A stretch of DNA of 64,000 nt from Microbacterium testaceum StLB037 (GCF_900104345.1 NZ_FNJN01000003.1:310001-374000), one strand, 5' to 3'. Positions 23,071-32,841 are shown, numbered from the stretch's first letter. A program made the numbers and translations. The notes: a model not told the origin generated them from the sequence alone.

Positions 23071-25407
23071 TCAGTACAGTCCGCGCGCCGCGAGCTCGCC
23101 CCGCAGAATCGGCGTCAATCGTTCCGCGAACGCCGGGGTCAGGTGGGTGTCGTCGTACCGCACGGGGGTGTCGCCCGCGAACGCGGGGCAGATGCCCTGC
23201 CAGCAGCTGAAGGCAAGCGAGCTGATCGCCGCGTCACCCGTGGTCGCGGCATGGGCCTCGGTCGCGGCCTCCATCTGCGTCCACACATCGTCCACGCCGG
23301 CAAGGCACGCCGACGGGCCGGTGAGCGGAGAGACGCAGCGGCCGAGGTCGACGCCGTGGGGCGGAGGCGCGAGGTAGACGGTGTGGCCCGCGGGCGCCCA
23401 GCCCGTGACCTCGGAGGCGATGGCGGATGCCAGATCACCGGCACTCAGATCGCGTCCATCGACCGCACGCCCCAGCGTGAACGCGTTGGACACCACGAGC
23501 AGGTCGGCGGGCGAGGCGGCGATCATCGCCGCGACGTCGGCCTTGCGCTGGGCGCAGCCGGCCATGACCGACGGATCGCGGCTCTCGACGAGCACATCGG
23601 TGAAACGGCATCCGTACATTCCGACCGTCGTGACGCGCCACGCTCCCCCGCTGTCGTCGGCGAGCTTCGCGAACGCGGGCGCGTACGCCATCGCGCTCGA
23701 GTCGCCCACGAGGTACAGGTGTCGCGGGGCGTCGGCGGAGCCCCACGTGCACCGGCCGGCGTCGAGAGCGACCCCCGGGGTGAAGCAGTCGTGCGCGCGG
23801 TTCGCCGATGATGAAGCGCGCTGCACCTCGTCGAGCGAGGGGTGTAGGTCGGGCCACGAGGTGGCGGTGGTCGCGGCCGCGAGTTCCGCCTGCAGCGCGC
23901 TGAGGGCGTCACCGGCCTGGGCGGCGACGTCGACCGCGGCGGGGGCTGCCACCGGCAGTCCCGGGAGTGTCGGGGCTCCGTACGCCAACATCACGGCGAG
24001 GGCGGTGGCGCCGGAGCCGATTGCGAGGGTGGCGCCGGCCATCGCCACGCGCGGGGCGAAGCGCGCGCGCCAGGCGGCCCACGCGGGTGCGGCCTCGGTG
24101 GGGAGGGATGCCGCGGGTGCCGGCATCCGCTCTTCTTCCGGCGTCGGGAGCGGCGCGGGGGCGACGACCGTTGCGGGGGCGGGTTCGACCGGGGCCGCGG
24201 CGGCGCGGGATCCGGGGTAGTACCGCTGACCGGGAACGTACCCGGCGGGTCGCGAGGCGAGCGCGCTCGGGCGGCGCGACGCCGGGATCGCTTCGGGGGC
24301 CGCCGGGGCCGGAGACGTCGGCTCCGCGACGCGCGGCGCGGCCCACGGCGAACGGTGGAACGGCTGCTCGACGCCGAGGTACGTCGCGACCGTCAGGACG
24401 AGCATGGCCAGGATCGTGATCGCCGTCGCGGCGGGCCCGGGCGCGAGCAGGACGCCCGCGAAGACGATCACCGGCAGATGCCAGAGGTAGAGCGAGTACG
24501 AGAGGTCGCCGAGGGTGACGGCGAGGGGGTTTGTGAGCACGAAGAGGTGCCGGTGACGGGGATCGCCGCCGATCCCCCCGCCGATCACGAGCGCCGCACC
24601 GATCACCGGGAGCGCGGCGGCGGGCGCAGGGAAGGGGTCCGCCGGGTCGATCACGAAGAACGCCGCGAGGATCACGGCCACCCCGGCCCAGGCGAGCAGG
24701 CCGCGGGCCGCCGCCGGGATGCGCGCAAGCACGGGAGCGGCCGAAGCGATCACGGCACCCGTGGCGAGTTCACCCGCCCGGGTCAGCGTGGAGAAGTACG
24801 CCAGGCTCGGATCGGCCGGCGTCTGGACGACGGCGACGATCCCGGATGCCACGACCACCACCCCGGCGAGGAGTCCCACCGCCACGCGTCCCCCTCGTGC
24901 GCGGCGCGCGGCGGCCGGAAGAGCGGCGACGGCGAGGAGGACGAGCAAGGGCCAGGCCACAGAGAACTGCTCTTCGACCGACAGCGACCAGAAATGCTGG
25001 AGGGGCGAGACATCCGTTGAGGCGAAGTAGTCGCGGCCCCCGAGGCCGAAGTGCCAGTTGGAGACGAGGCCCGCCGCAGACAGGGCATCGGTCAGGGTGC
25101 TTTCGGCCCGCACGGGCGAGAAGACCAAGAAGGCGGCGCCGACAACGGCTGTGAGGACGACCAGCGCGGCGGGGAGCAGCCGCTTCACCCGTCGCGCGAA
25201 GAAGGCTCCGAGTCGAACCGTGCCCTCGCGGTCCAGGTCGGAGAGGAGGATTCCCGTGACGAGGAACCCCGAGAGGACGAAGAACACGTCGACGCCCACG
25301 AAACCACCACGGGGCCACGCCGTCAGGTGCGTGGCGACGACAGCGACGACGGCGATGGCGCGGAGCCCCTGCAGGTCGCGACGCACACGAGAGGCGGGGG
25401 CGGGCAC
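23071..25407 (-). CDS. OafA/YrhL-type acyltransferase with C-terminal SGNH domain
   Basis: A 778-residue membrane enzyme. Residues about 5-350 form the acyltransferase-3 module with about ten helices and the opening 'RRDLQGLRAIAVVAVVATH', whose His is the expected catalytic residue, plus VDVFFVLSGFL. A Pro/Ala-rich linker and an eleventh helix (near residue 460) follow. The extracellular SGNH hydrolase domain has the G-D-S motif in YLVGDSSAMAY and the closing D-x-x-H in DDTHLTP, with several cysteines. The GTG at 25407 is chosen for the GAGAGGA site upstream. Such proteins O-acetylate cell-wall or exported glycans. It is divergent from the kinase gene. Confidence 0.93.
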   Translation of the reverse strand: MPAPASRVRRDLQGLRAIAVVAVVATHLTAWPRGGFVGVDVFFVLSGFLVTGILLSDLDREGTVRLGAFFARRVKRLLPAALVVLTAVVGAAFLVFSPVRAESTLTDALSAAGLVSNWHFGLGGRDYFASTDVSPLQHFWSLSVEEQFSVAWPLLVLLAVAALPAAARRARGGRVAVGLLAGVVVVASGIVAVVQTPADPSLAYFSTLTRAGELATGAVIASAAPVLARIPAAARGLLAWAGVAVILAAFFVIDPADPFPAPAAALPVIGAALVIGGGIGGDPRHRHLFVLTNPLAVTLGDLSYSLYLWHLPVIVFAGVLLAPGPAATAITILAMLVLTVATYLGVEQPFHRSPWAAPRVAEPTSPAPAAPEAIPASRRPSALASRPAGYVPGQRYYPGSRAAAAPVEPAPATVVAPAPLPTPEEERMPAPAASLPTEAAPAWAAWRARFAPRVAMAGATLAIGSGATALAVMLAYGAPTLPGLPVAAPAAVDVAAQAGDALSALQAELAAATTATSWPDLHPSLDEVQRASSSANRAHDCFTPGVALDAGRCTWGSADAPRHLYLVGDSSAMAYAPAFAKLADDSGGAWRVTTVGMYGCRFTDVLVESRDPSVMAGCAQRKADVAAMIAASPADLLVVSNAFTLGRAVDGRDLSAGDLASAIASEVTGWAPAGHTVYLAPPPHGVDLGRCVSPLTGPSACLAGVDDVWTQMEAATEAHAATTGDAAISSLAFSCWQGICPAFAGDTPVRYDDTHLTPAFAERLTPILRGELAARGLY

Positions 25408-25670
25408 GTCGGATCCTCTCGGGCCGGCGTCGGCGGCCGGAAAGAGCCTAGTGGAACCGCTCCCACGGTGCCGAGGCACAGCCCCCTCGCGCACTCGCAC
25501 GGGACGGGGAACGCAGAGCCTGCCCCCGAACCGAGCCACCATTATGCGCGTCGGAGTGGAACCCCGCCACCCCCGGTTGCGAGGGGCCGCGCGGGCATAG
25601 TGTCCGACTCGACGCATGCGTCCCGGCATCCCTCCCTCTCGCCGTCAGGCGGTCCTGCTCGAAGGAATCG

Positions 25671-27299
25671 ATGAGCCTCTCGTCCGACCACGCGATGCCC
25701 CACGCGGGCGACATCCTCGGCGGCCGTTACATCCTGCGCGAGCGGATCGGCGCCGGCGGGATGGGGCGCGTCTTCCGCGCGCGTGACGAGGTGCTCGCGC
25801 GCGACGTGGCCATCAAGATCTTCTACGCCGACGCCGCAGACGAACCCGAACCCTTCCGCCGGATGTCGGAGGCGCGCGCCCTCGCGGCCCTCGCGCACCC
25901 CTCGCTCGTCACCCTGTACGACGCTCGACTCACTGGCGACGACCAGGTGTACCTCGTGATGGAGCTCGTCGACGGCCCGTCGCTGCAGCGGCGCATCGAG
26001 CAGGGCCCTCTCGCATCCGCCGAGGTCGCGGGGATCGTGGCCGACCTCGCGGCGGCGCTCACGGTGGTGCACGACGCGGGCATCGTGCACCGTGACGTCA
26101 AGCCGTCCAACGTGCTGCTGCGGCCCGTGCGAGGCGGGGTGCGTTCGCACGAGGCCGTGCTCGCGGACTTCGGCGTCGCACGTCTGATCGGCGCGACACG
26201 ACTGACCACCCCCGGAACCGTCATCGGGACGGCCGCCTATCTGGCCCCGGAGCAGGTACGCGGGGAGGCGCCCCGTGCCGCGTCGGACGTCTACGCGCTC
26301 GGGCTCCTCGCCATCGAGGCGCTCACGCGCCTGCACCCCTTCGGGGGAGGGACGCTGCAAGAGACACTGTTGGCTCGCCTCGCTCGTCAGCCCGAGATTC
26401 CGGGGTCGTACGGCTTCGAGTGGCAGTCCCTGCTGACGTCCATGACCGCTTTCGATCCCGACGAACGGCCCACCGCGGCGAACGTGGTCGAGCGCGCCGA
26501 GGCCCTGGCCTTCGAGACGGGTGAGACCGTGACTGCTGCGCCGGCGGCGTCATGGGCGATGCCGACCGCGTTGACGACTGCCCCCGTCACCCCGCCTGCC
26601 GCGCGCGCCGAGCCGGTGGCGCCGGTGGGCGCGGCTGCGATGTCGACGACTCTCCCGCGCTCCAACGCTGAGACGACCGCACCGGTGTCGGCCGCCGCGT
26701 CGGTGGGAGCCGGCAGCGTACCCGCGACGTCGGCTCGCGCCCCCCGTTCGCGGCGACGCCGCGTGCTGTGGGCCGGAGCCGCCGCAGGCGCTGCCCTCGT
26801 CATCGGTGGGCACGTCATGGCCTTCTCGCTCGGCGCCGGATCCGACATGACCACGGACCGTGTCTCGACCCCGGCGCCTTCGTCGACGCCGGGCCCCGTC
26901 GTGGCCGAGAACGTCCCCTCGTCCGTCGAGCCGGTGTCGAACACGGATGCCGAGACCCCGCCGCCGGCGAAAGACCCCGGCACCTCCCAGCCCACGCAGC
27001 CGTCCCCCGCCCCGCCCGTCGTCGAGGCGCCGGGTGGCGGGGTCTCGCAGCCCGGTCAGGGCTCGCCCGGCTCCGGTGGCTCCGCCGTCGTCGATCCGGC
27101 GCCCGACACCCCTGCACCGGGCGGCGACACCGCGGTCCCGACGCCGAGCACCTCCCCCTCCCCCGGAGCGAGCACCGGCACGGCGCCGGGCGCGGGCGCA
27201 CCGGGCAAAGGCAACGGGAACGGCAACGGCAAGGGGAACGGCGCGAACAACGGCAAGGGGCCAGGCGCAGGGCAGATCGCAGACGTCCCGGCGAACTAG
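25671..27299 (+). CDS. Membrane Ser/Thr protein kinase with low-complexity extracellular tail
   Basis: A 542-residue PknB-like kinase. The catalytic domain (residues 19-275) has GAGGMGRVF, Lys49 in VAIKIF, H140-R-D142-VKPSN and D166-F-G with a normal activation loop and APEQ. A Thr/Pro/Ala linker leads to a basic stretch and a single membrane helix (about 362-386). The outside part of about 155 residues has no PASTA repeats; it is Pro/Ser/Gly-rich and ends in alternating Gly, Asn and Lys (near residues 510-530). The ATG follows AAGGAA. A signal-sensing role is expected from the family, but the extracellular part looks like a wall spacer rather than a ligand-binding domain. Confidence 0.93.
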   Translation: MSLSSDHAMPHAGDILGGRYILRERIGAGGMGRVFRARDEVLARDVAIKIFYADAADEPEPFRRMSEARALAALAHPSLVTLYDARLTGDDQVYLVMELVDGPSLQRRIEQGPLASAEVAGIVADLAAALTVVHDAGIVHRDVKPSNVLLRPVRGGVRSHEAVLADFGVARLIGATRLTTPGTVIGTAAYLAPEQVRGEAPRAASDVYALGLLAIEALTRLHPFGGGTLQETLLARLARQPEIPGSYGFEWQSLLTSMTAFDPDERPTAANVVERAEALAFETGETVTAAPAASWAMPTALTTAPVTPPAARAEPVAPVGAAAMSTTLPRSNAETTAPVSAAASVGAGSVPATSARAPRSRRRRVLWAGAAAGAALVIGGHVMAFSLGAGSDMTTDRVSTPAPSSTPGPVVAENVPSSVEPVSNTDAETPPPAKDPGTSQPTQPSPAPPVVEAPGGGVSQPGQGSPGSGGSAVVDPAPDTPAPGGDTAVPTPSTSPSPGASTGTAPGAGAPGKGNGNGNGKGNGANNGKGPGAGQIADVPAN

Positions 27300-27433
27300 C
27301 GGATTCCCCGGTCCGCTCAAAGGCGCGCCTTCCGCTCGCGCCGTCATGCGATTCGCGTGTCGAGCCGCGCTCGGCGGTGACCTCTGGGCACTCCAGAGCT
27401 CATTGCCGTTTCGAAAGGCCTCGTGCAACGGCG

Positions 27434-27461
27434 AAGGCCCGACGCTGATGCGTCGGGCCTT
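27434..27461. terminator. Bidirectional terminator-like hairpin between kinase and tRNA-Asn
   Basis: AAGGCCCGACGC (27434-27445) and GCGTCGGGCCTT (27450-27461) are a perfect 12-base inverted repeat with a TGAT loop. It lies five bases after the 3-prime end of the minus-strand tRNA gene and downstream of the kinase gene, so it may serve both. The A and T ends of the stem give a short T-run on either strand. Confidence 0.7.
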
Positions 27462-27465
27462 GCGT

Positions 27466-27541
27466 TGGCTCCCCGGCTTGGACTCGAACCAAGAACCTAT
27501 CGGTTAACAGCCGATTGCTCTGCCAATTGAGCTACCGAGGA
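27466..27541 (-). tRNA. tRNA-Asn (GTT)
   Basis: 76 bases fold as a standard cloverleaf: acceptor TCCTCGG with CCGGGGA, anticodon loop CTGTTAA giving GTT for Asn, T-loop TTCGAGT, discriminator G and an encoded CCA. A TAGTAT -10 box lies about 30 bases upstream (27573-27578 on the minus strand). Confidence 0.95.
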
Positions 27542-27603
27542 TCAGGCTCACCTTGCGGCGGGCAACCCCACGATACTAACAGCACGCGGGGGCGGCGGAA
27601 AAA

Positions 27604-28377
27604 TCAACCGGCCGAAATCCGCCTCTCGGGCGTGCCGTCGGGTGTCCACTGCACGGCCTGGTCGCCATGACCGAGTCCGACGGCGTGACCGGCGTGCAGC
27701 ACGAGGACATCGGCATCCAGGTCTTTCGGCGCTTCTGCGTCGTTCGTCACGATGAGCGATGCCATGCCGCGCTCGTCGCGACGCCGCGTGATGGACGCGC
27801 GAGCCGCGGCGCGCACCTCGAGGTCGAGGTTGGCGTACAGGTCGTCGGCGACGAACAGACGCGGCTCGAGCACGAGGGCGCGAGCGAGAGCGACGCGCTG
27901 ACGCATGCCGGCGCTGAGCTCGTAGGGGTACTTCGGCGCCGTGCCGAGCGGCAGTTCCATCTCGTCCAGCAGCGTGGCCACGCGCACCGCGAGAGCCCGC
28001 GAGTTGACTTTGCGGTCGCGGCTCGTGATGGGCTCGGCGATCACGTCCTGCACGGTCAAGCGCGAGGGAAGCGCGGCTCCGGCCCCCTGCGGCAGGTAGC
28101 CGGTGTGGAAGACCCACTCGCGGCGGGCGCGGCCGGGTCTGCGGGCCGAGATGCCGTGCACGCGCGCGTCTCCCCCGACCACCGTCAGCCCGTCGTCGGG
28201 GTGGCCCGCGAGGAGCGAGACGAGCGAGGTCTTGCCCGATCCCGTCGCTCCCTGCACGATCATCGTGCGCGCGGCGGGCAGGGTGAAGGTGATCCCGTCG
28301 ATCACGCGCACGCCGCTGCGCGCCAGAGACAGGTCGTCGGCTCGAAGGGCGACGTCGGTGTCGAGGGTCCGGGGCAT
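27604..28377 (-). CDS. ABC transporter ATP-binding protein
   Basis: A 257-residue ABC ATPase with Walker A GATGSGKTS, Q-loop in GYLPQG, signature LSAGMRQR and Walker B in RLFVADD. The Walker B ends D-D rather than the usual D-E, so the catalytic Glu is replaced; ATP hydrolysis may be weak. The GMRQR signature resembles peptide/nickel (Dpp/Opp) type ATPases. No permease or binding protein gene is adjacent, and it lies just downstream of dnaG on the same strand. Partner subunits, if any, must be elsewhere. Confidence 0.85.
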   Translation of the reverse strand: MPRTLDTDVALRADDLSLARSGVRVIDGITFTLPAARTMIVQGATGSGKTSLVSLLAGHPDDGLTVVGGDARVHGISARRPGRARREWVFHTGYLPQGAGAALPSRLTVQDVIAEPITSRDRKVNSRALAVRVATLLDEMELPLGTAPKYPYELSAGMRQRVALARALVLEPRLFVADDLYANLDLEVRAAARASITRRRDERGMASLIVTNDAEAPKDLDADVLVLHAGHAVGLGHGDQAVQWTPDGTPERRISAG

Positions 28378-28433
28378 TCCCTCATCCTCCCCGACGAGCA
28401 CGAGCGATGCCAGCGGCGCGCGGCAGCAAGCCG

Positions 28434-30272
28434 TCAGGTCGCGACGAGTCGCTGACGATCGGCGTCCAGCTCGCGCAGGCGGAAGCGCAGTCTCTTGCCC
28501 TCGTCGGAATCGGCGGGAACCCGCTGGATGCCGCGGAGCAATTCGTTCTTCTCGCGCTCGAGCTCGCGCACGAGCAGGCCCCGCGCGAGGTCGTTCGCCG
28601 AGGCGACAGCTCCCTCTTCGGTGCGCGCCGGGAACTCGGCGGTCAGCAACTCCGCCGCGAGCGACCGGAAGGGCTCGCGGACGGCCTCGACCGCGGCGAC
28701 GGCCCAGCCGGGTTGGGACAGGTCGGTGGATGCCAGGGCACTGCGAACGGCCTCGAGCGCGGGATGGCTGAATGGCGTCTGCAGCGCCCGCAGGAACACG
28801 TCCGGCTCGATGCGGTGGCCGTACTGGAGGAAGGCCATCATCGCGCCGCGTTCGAGGGCGACATCGCGATTGTTCGGGAGCGATGCCATCGTGACCGAGA
28901 TCGCGATCGGTGCGGGCTCGCTGTCTCTCCGCGTCTCGCGCTTCTCGGCGCGGTCGGCGCCGCGGGCCGCGCGCTCGACGGCCGACTGCACCTCGGGCAT
29001 GTCGAGACCGAGGCGGCGTGCGAGCACGCGGACGTATCCCGGGCGGAGCGCGGGGTCGCGGATGTCGGCCACGATGGGCGCCGCCGCGCGCAGGGCGCCG
29101 GCCCGACCCTCGACGCTGGAGAGGTCGAAGTCCTTGAGGCGCTGATCGATGACGAACTCGAACATGGGCGCCTTGTTCTCCATCAACGCGCGCACGGCTC
29201 CGTCGCCGCGCTGCAGGCGCAGGTCGCACGGATCGAGGCCCTCGGGGGCGACGGCGACGTACGTCTGCGCCGCGAAGCGCTTCTCATCGGCGAAGGCGCG
29301 TAGCGCCGCTTTCTGCCCCGCGGCATCCGGATCGAAGGTGAAGACGACCTCGCCCGACGAGCTGTCATCGCCCATCACTCGCCGCAGCACCGTGATGTGG
29401 TCGCTGCCGAAGGCGGTACCGCACGACGCGATCGCGGTGGTGATACCCGCGAGATGGCAGGCCATGACGTCGGTGTAGCCCTCGACCACGACGACCCGGT
29501 GCGACCGCGAGATGTCGCGCTTGGCGAGATCGAGGCCGTACAGTACCTGCGCCTTCTTGTAGATCGGCGTCTCGGGGGTGTTGAGGTACTTGGGGCCCTG
29601 GTCGTCGTCATAGAGCTTGCGCGCGCCGAAGCCGATGACCTGCCCGGTGACGTCGCGGATGGGCCAGACGAGCCGCCCGCGGAAGCGGTCGTAGACGCCG
29701 CGCTGCCCCTGCGAGACCAGCCCCGCCTGCAGCAGTTCGTCGCGGGTGAACTTCTGCGCGAGCAGGTGGTCCATGAGGTGCGACCAGCCCTTCGGGGCGT
29801 AGCCGACGCCGAAGTGAGCGGCCGCGCCCGCGTCGAACCCGCGATCGCCGAGGAAGCGGCGGCCGGTGTCGGCCTCGGGCGTCATGAGCTGTGCGCGGAA
29901 GTACTCCGCCGCCGCCGCGTTCGCGGCGTACAGGCGCGAGCGGCCGGTCGTTTCGGGCGCGGGCCCGCCGTCTTCGTAGTGCAGCGTGAATCCGACGCGC
30001 GCGGCCATGCGTTCGACGGCCTCGGTGAACGAGACGTGGTCCATCGCGCGGAGGAACGAGTACACGTCGCCCGATTCGCCGCAGCCGAAGCAGTGGTAGT
30101 ACCCGACCTGCGGCCGCACGTGGAAGCTCGGGCTCCGCTCGTCGTGGAAGGGGCACAGGCCCTTCATCGACCCGACGCCCGCCGACTTCAGCGCGACGCG
30201 CTCACCGACGACATCGGCGATGTTGACCCGCGCCTTGACCTCGTCGACGTCGGACTGGCGGATGCGGGGCAT
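28434..30272 (-). CDS. dnaG: DNA primase
   Basis: A 612-residue primase that makes RNA primers at the replication fork. The N-terminal CHC2 zinc ribbon has C40-x-x-H43 and C61-x-x-C64. The catalytic core follows with the KGWSHLMDHL and FGARKLYDDDQGPKYLNTPETPIYKKAQVLYGL region, and the TOPRIM domain has the acidic Glu in VVVVEGYTDVM and D-x-D in FDPDAAG. The C-terminal part is the DnaB-binding helical domain. Its ATG overlaps the stop of the dGTPase gene by one base. The dus-dgt-dnaG order is usual in actinobacteria. Confidence 0.97.
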   Translation of the reverse strand: MPRIRQSDVDEVKARVNIADVVGERVALKSAGVGSMKGLCPFHDERSPSFHVRPQVGYYHCFGCGESGDVYSFLRAMDHVSFTEAVERMAARVGFTLHYEDGGPAPETTGRSRLYAANAAAAEYFRAQLMTPEADTGRRFLGDRGFDAGAAAHFGVGYAPKGWSHLMDHLLAQKFTRDELLQAGLVSQGQRGVYDRFRGRLVWPIRDVTGQVIGFGARKLYDDDQGPKYLNTPETPIYKKAQVLYGLDLAKRDISRSHRVVVVEGYTDVMACHLAGITTAIASCGTAFGSDHITVLRRVMGDDSSSGEVVFTFDPDAAGQKAALRAFADEKRFAAQTYVAVAPEGLDPCDLRLQRGDGAVRALMENKAPMFEFVIDQRLKDFDLSSVEGRAGALRAAAPIVADIRDPALRPGYVRVLARRLGLDMPEVQSAVERAARGADRAEKRETRRDSEPAPIAISVTMASLPNNRDVALERGAMMAFLQYGHRIEPDVFLRALQTPFSHPALEAVRSALASTDLSQPGWAVAAVEAVREPFRSLAAELLTAEFPARTEEGAVASANDLARGLLVRELEREKNELLRGIQRVPADSDEGKRLRFRLRELDADRQRLVAT

Positions 30273-31606
30273 CAGGCATCCGCTCCCCGGGCGGCGCGGG
30301 CGCCGGGAGCCCAGACGCCGAGCTCGGCGGCATCCACTTCTCCCACGAGCCGGCCGTGCCACGCGATCGCGAGCTGATCGGTCAGGCTCGCGACCTGGTC
30401 GACCACGACGCGGCGGCGCGCGGCGTCGTCGGTGGCCGCGGCGAAGTCGGGGGCGTGCAGGGCGTCGAGGGCGCCGGGGTTCTCCCAGAGGGCGGATGCC
30501 AAGCGCTTGAGAACGTGGCGCTGCTCGCGGTACAGCACCTTGCGGCCGTCGATCGACACGACGGTGGCGCCGATGATGCCCTTGAGCACCGCCATCTCGA
30601 CCTCGACCTCGGCGGGCACGATGACGTGGGCGCGGTAGCGGGTCAGCTCGTCGGCGGGGTACGCCTCGCGCGTGGCGGCGGTGGCGGCGCGTGCGAAGCG
30701 GCCGATCAAGTCGGACGTGAGGTTCTTCAGCCGCGCGAGCGCGGGGCGCGTGCCGTCGAACGTGGTGATCCATTCGGGCATGGCCATGAGGCGCTCGAGG
30801 CCCGCGGCGAGGTCGTCGCGCACGAAGTCGTAGCCCACCCAGCGCTGGATCGCGTCGAGCAGGCCCTCGCGACCGACGCGCGAGGCGAGGCGGGCCGGGT
30901 CGACGTAACGGTTGACCATCGCGTCTTCGAAGTCGTGCACCGAGTAGGCGATGTCGTCCGAGAGGTCCATGACCTCGGCCTCGATGCAGCGCTGACGGGC
31001 GGGGGCTCCGCCGCGCATCCAGTGGAACACCGGCTCGTCGTCGGGGTAGACGCCGAACTTCAAGCGGCCGCCCGGGTCGGGCACCGGCTCGTCGACCGTC
31101 CACGGGTACTTGCACGTGGCGTCGAGGCTCGCGCGGGTGAGGTTGAGGCCGTACGGCTCGCCGTCGGCGCCGAACGACTTCGGTTCGAGGCGCGTGAGGA
31201 TGCGCAGGGTCTGCGCGTTGCCCTCGAATCCGCCGATGTCTTCGGCCCACTCGTTGAGCGCACGCTCGCCGTTGTGGCCGAAGGGCGGGTGTCCGAGGTC
31301 GTGGCTCAAGCACGCGGTGTCGACGACGTCGGGCGACAGCTGCAGGGCCGTCGCGAGCTCACGTCCCACCTGCGCGACCTCGAGCGAGTGCGTGAGGCGG
31401 TTGCGGGCGAAGTCGGCGGGGCTCGCGGGACTGAGCACCTGAGTCTTCGCGGCGAGGCGGCGCAGCGCCGCGGAGTGCAGCACGCGGGCGCGATCGCGCG
31501 CGAAGTCGTCGCGCTGGGAGCGGTGGTTCTCGACGTGGAAGCGCGCCGCGTCGACGTCGTCGTAGCCGAGCGGTCGAGCGACCGCCGGCGACGCCTCAAC
31601 CGCCAC
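30272..31606 (-). CDS. dgt: dGTP triphosphohydrolase-like HD protein
   Basis: A 444-residue HD-domain phosphohydrolase of the deoxyguanosinetriphosphate triphosphohydrolase family, which clears dNTPs. The metal-binding residues are visible in NRLTHSLEVAQ, CLSHDLGHPPFGHNGE and MDLSDDIAYSVHDFEDA. The GTG at 31606 lies inside the end of the dus gene and gives the usual N-terminus (GYDDVDAARFHVENHRSQRDDFARDRARVLHS, shown here only in part). Overlaps on both sides place it in the dus-dgt-dnaG operon. The Dgt-like family in actinobacteria may act on several dNTPs. Confidence 0.94.
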   Translation of the reverse strand: MAVEASPAVARPLGYDDVDAARFHVENHRSQRDDFARDRARVLHSAALRRLAAKTQVLSPASPADFARNRLTHSLEVAQVGRELATALQLSPDVVDTACLSHDLGHPPFGHNGERALNEWAEDIGGFEGNAQTLRILTRLEPKSFGADGEPYGLNLTRASLDATCKYPWTVDEPVPDPGGRLKFGVYPDDEPVFHWMRGGAPARQRCIEAEVMDLSDDIAYSVHDFEDAMVNRYVDPARLASRVGREGLLDAIQRWVGYDFVRDDLAAGLERLMAMPEWITTFDGTRPALARLKNLTSDLIGRFARAATAATREAYPADELTRYRAHVIVPAEVEVEMAVLKGIIGATVVSIDGRKVLYREQRHVLKRLASALWENPGALDALHAPDFAAATDDAARRRVVVDQVASLTDQLAIAWHGRLVGEVDAAELGVWAPGARAARGADA

Positions 31607-32750
31607 TGTGGTGCAACTCCGCGTCGGCGAGCGCGCGACCGGCATCGTGGCCGATCTCGCGGGAGTCGAGCCAGCCGTCGGGAAGGGCCGGGCGCTTCGG
31701 CGTGCCCGCACGACCGCGCTGCCCCTCGGCCGCTGCACCCGGGTACGGGGCGTCGAGTTCCATCGTGGCCAGCAGCTCGTCGATCTCGTCGAGGGTCGAC
31801 GCGGTCGCGAGGCTCGCGCGCAGCTCGCCTCCGACGGGGTAGCCCTTGAAGTACCAGGCGACGTGCTTGCGAATGTCACGGCATCCGCGCCCCTCGTCTT
31901 CGAAGAACTCCACGAGCAGTTCGGCGTGACGACGGAAGGCTTTCGCGACGAAACCGAGCGTGGCGTCGACGGGCTCGCCGTGGGCGGCACCCGGTCCCCC
32001 CAGCGCGCGCGCCAGGTCGCCGAACAGCCACGGGCGGCCGAGGCAGCCGCGGCCGACGACGACGCCGTCGCAGCCGGTCTCGTCCATCATGCGCACGGCG
32101 TCATCGGCCGACCAGATGTCGCCGTTGCCGAGCACCGGAACGCTCGTGACCGTCTCTTTGAGCGTGGTGATCGCCGCCCAGTCGGCCTGACCCGAGTAGA
32201 ACTCGGATGCCGTGCGGGCGTGCAGCGCGATCGAGGCGACGCCCGCGCCCTCGGCGATGCGCCCGGCCTCGAGGTAGGTGAGGTGGTCGGCGTCGATGCC
32301 CTTGCGCATCTTGATGGTCAGCGGCTTGTCGCCCGCGGCCTTGACGGCGCGTTCGACGATCTCGCGGAACAGCGAGGTCTTCCACGGCAGGGCCGCTCCC
32401 CCGCCGCGTCGCGTGACCTTGGGCACGGGGCAGCCGAAGTTGAGGTCGATGTGGTCGGCGTGGTCTTCGGCGACGATCATCTGCACCGCGGCCTCGACGG
32501 TGGACGGGTCGACGCCGTAGAGCTGAATCGAACGCGGGGTCTCGGACTCATGATGCTGGATGAGTCGCATCGTCGTCTCGTTGCGCTCGACCAGCGCGCG
32601 GGTCGTGATCATCTCGCTCACGTAGAGCCCGGCACCGTACTCGCGACACAGGCGGCGGAACGCCGTGTTCGTGATGCCGGCCATCGGGGCGAGCACGACG
32701 GGAGCGTCGAGTTCGATGTTGCCGATGCGGAGGGACCGCGTCGGAGCCAT
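31596..32750 (-). CDS. dusB: tRNA-dihydrouridine synthase
   Basis: A 384-residue FMN enzyme that reduces uridines in the tRNA D-loop. The TIM barrel shows APMAGITNTAFR, the catalytic Cys in NFGCPVPKV, Lys in TIKMRKG, the FMN phosphate site GNGDI and VVVGRGCLGRPW. The last 40 residues are a variable tail. The ATG at 32750 is used; a GTG at 32762 is possible and has a GAGAAT box six bases upstream. It leads the dus-dgt-dnaG run and its stop overlaps the next start by ten bases. The B subtype is by resemblance. Confidence 0.93.
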   Translation of the reverse strand: MAPTRSLRIGNIELDAPVVLAPMAGITNTAFRRLCREYGAGLYVSEMITTRALVERNETTMRLIQHHESETPRSIQLYGVDPSTVEAAVQMIVAEDHADHIDLNFGCPVPKVTRRGGGAALPWKTSLFREIVERAVKAAGDKPLTIKMRKGIDADHLTYLEAGRIAEGAGVASIALHARTASEFYSGQADWAAITTLKETVTSVPVLGNGDIWSADDAVRMMDETGCDGVVVGRGCLGRPWLFGDLARALGGPGAAHGEPVDATLGFVAKAFRRHAELLVEFFEDEGRGCRDIRKHVAWYFKGYPVGGELRASLATASTLDEIDELLATMELDAPYPGAAAEGQRGRAGTPKRPALPDGWLDSREIGHDAGRALADAELHHSGG

Positions 32751-32790
32751 TACCGTATTCACTTCACCATTCTCCCAGACGGATAACGAC

Positions 32791-32830
32791 AGCGGTGCCC
32801 GCTCCCGGCGAATCGGAAACGGGCACCGCT
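32791..32830 (-). terminator. Terminator-like hairpin after the DsbA-family gene
   Basis: AGCGGTGCCCG (32791-32801) and CGGGCACCGCT (32820-32830) are a perfect 11-base inverted repeat. It lies between the end of the oxidoreductase gene and the start of dus. Confidence 0.65.
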
Positions 32831-32841
32831 GTGGAGGAGCC

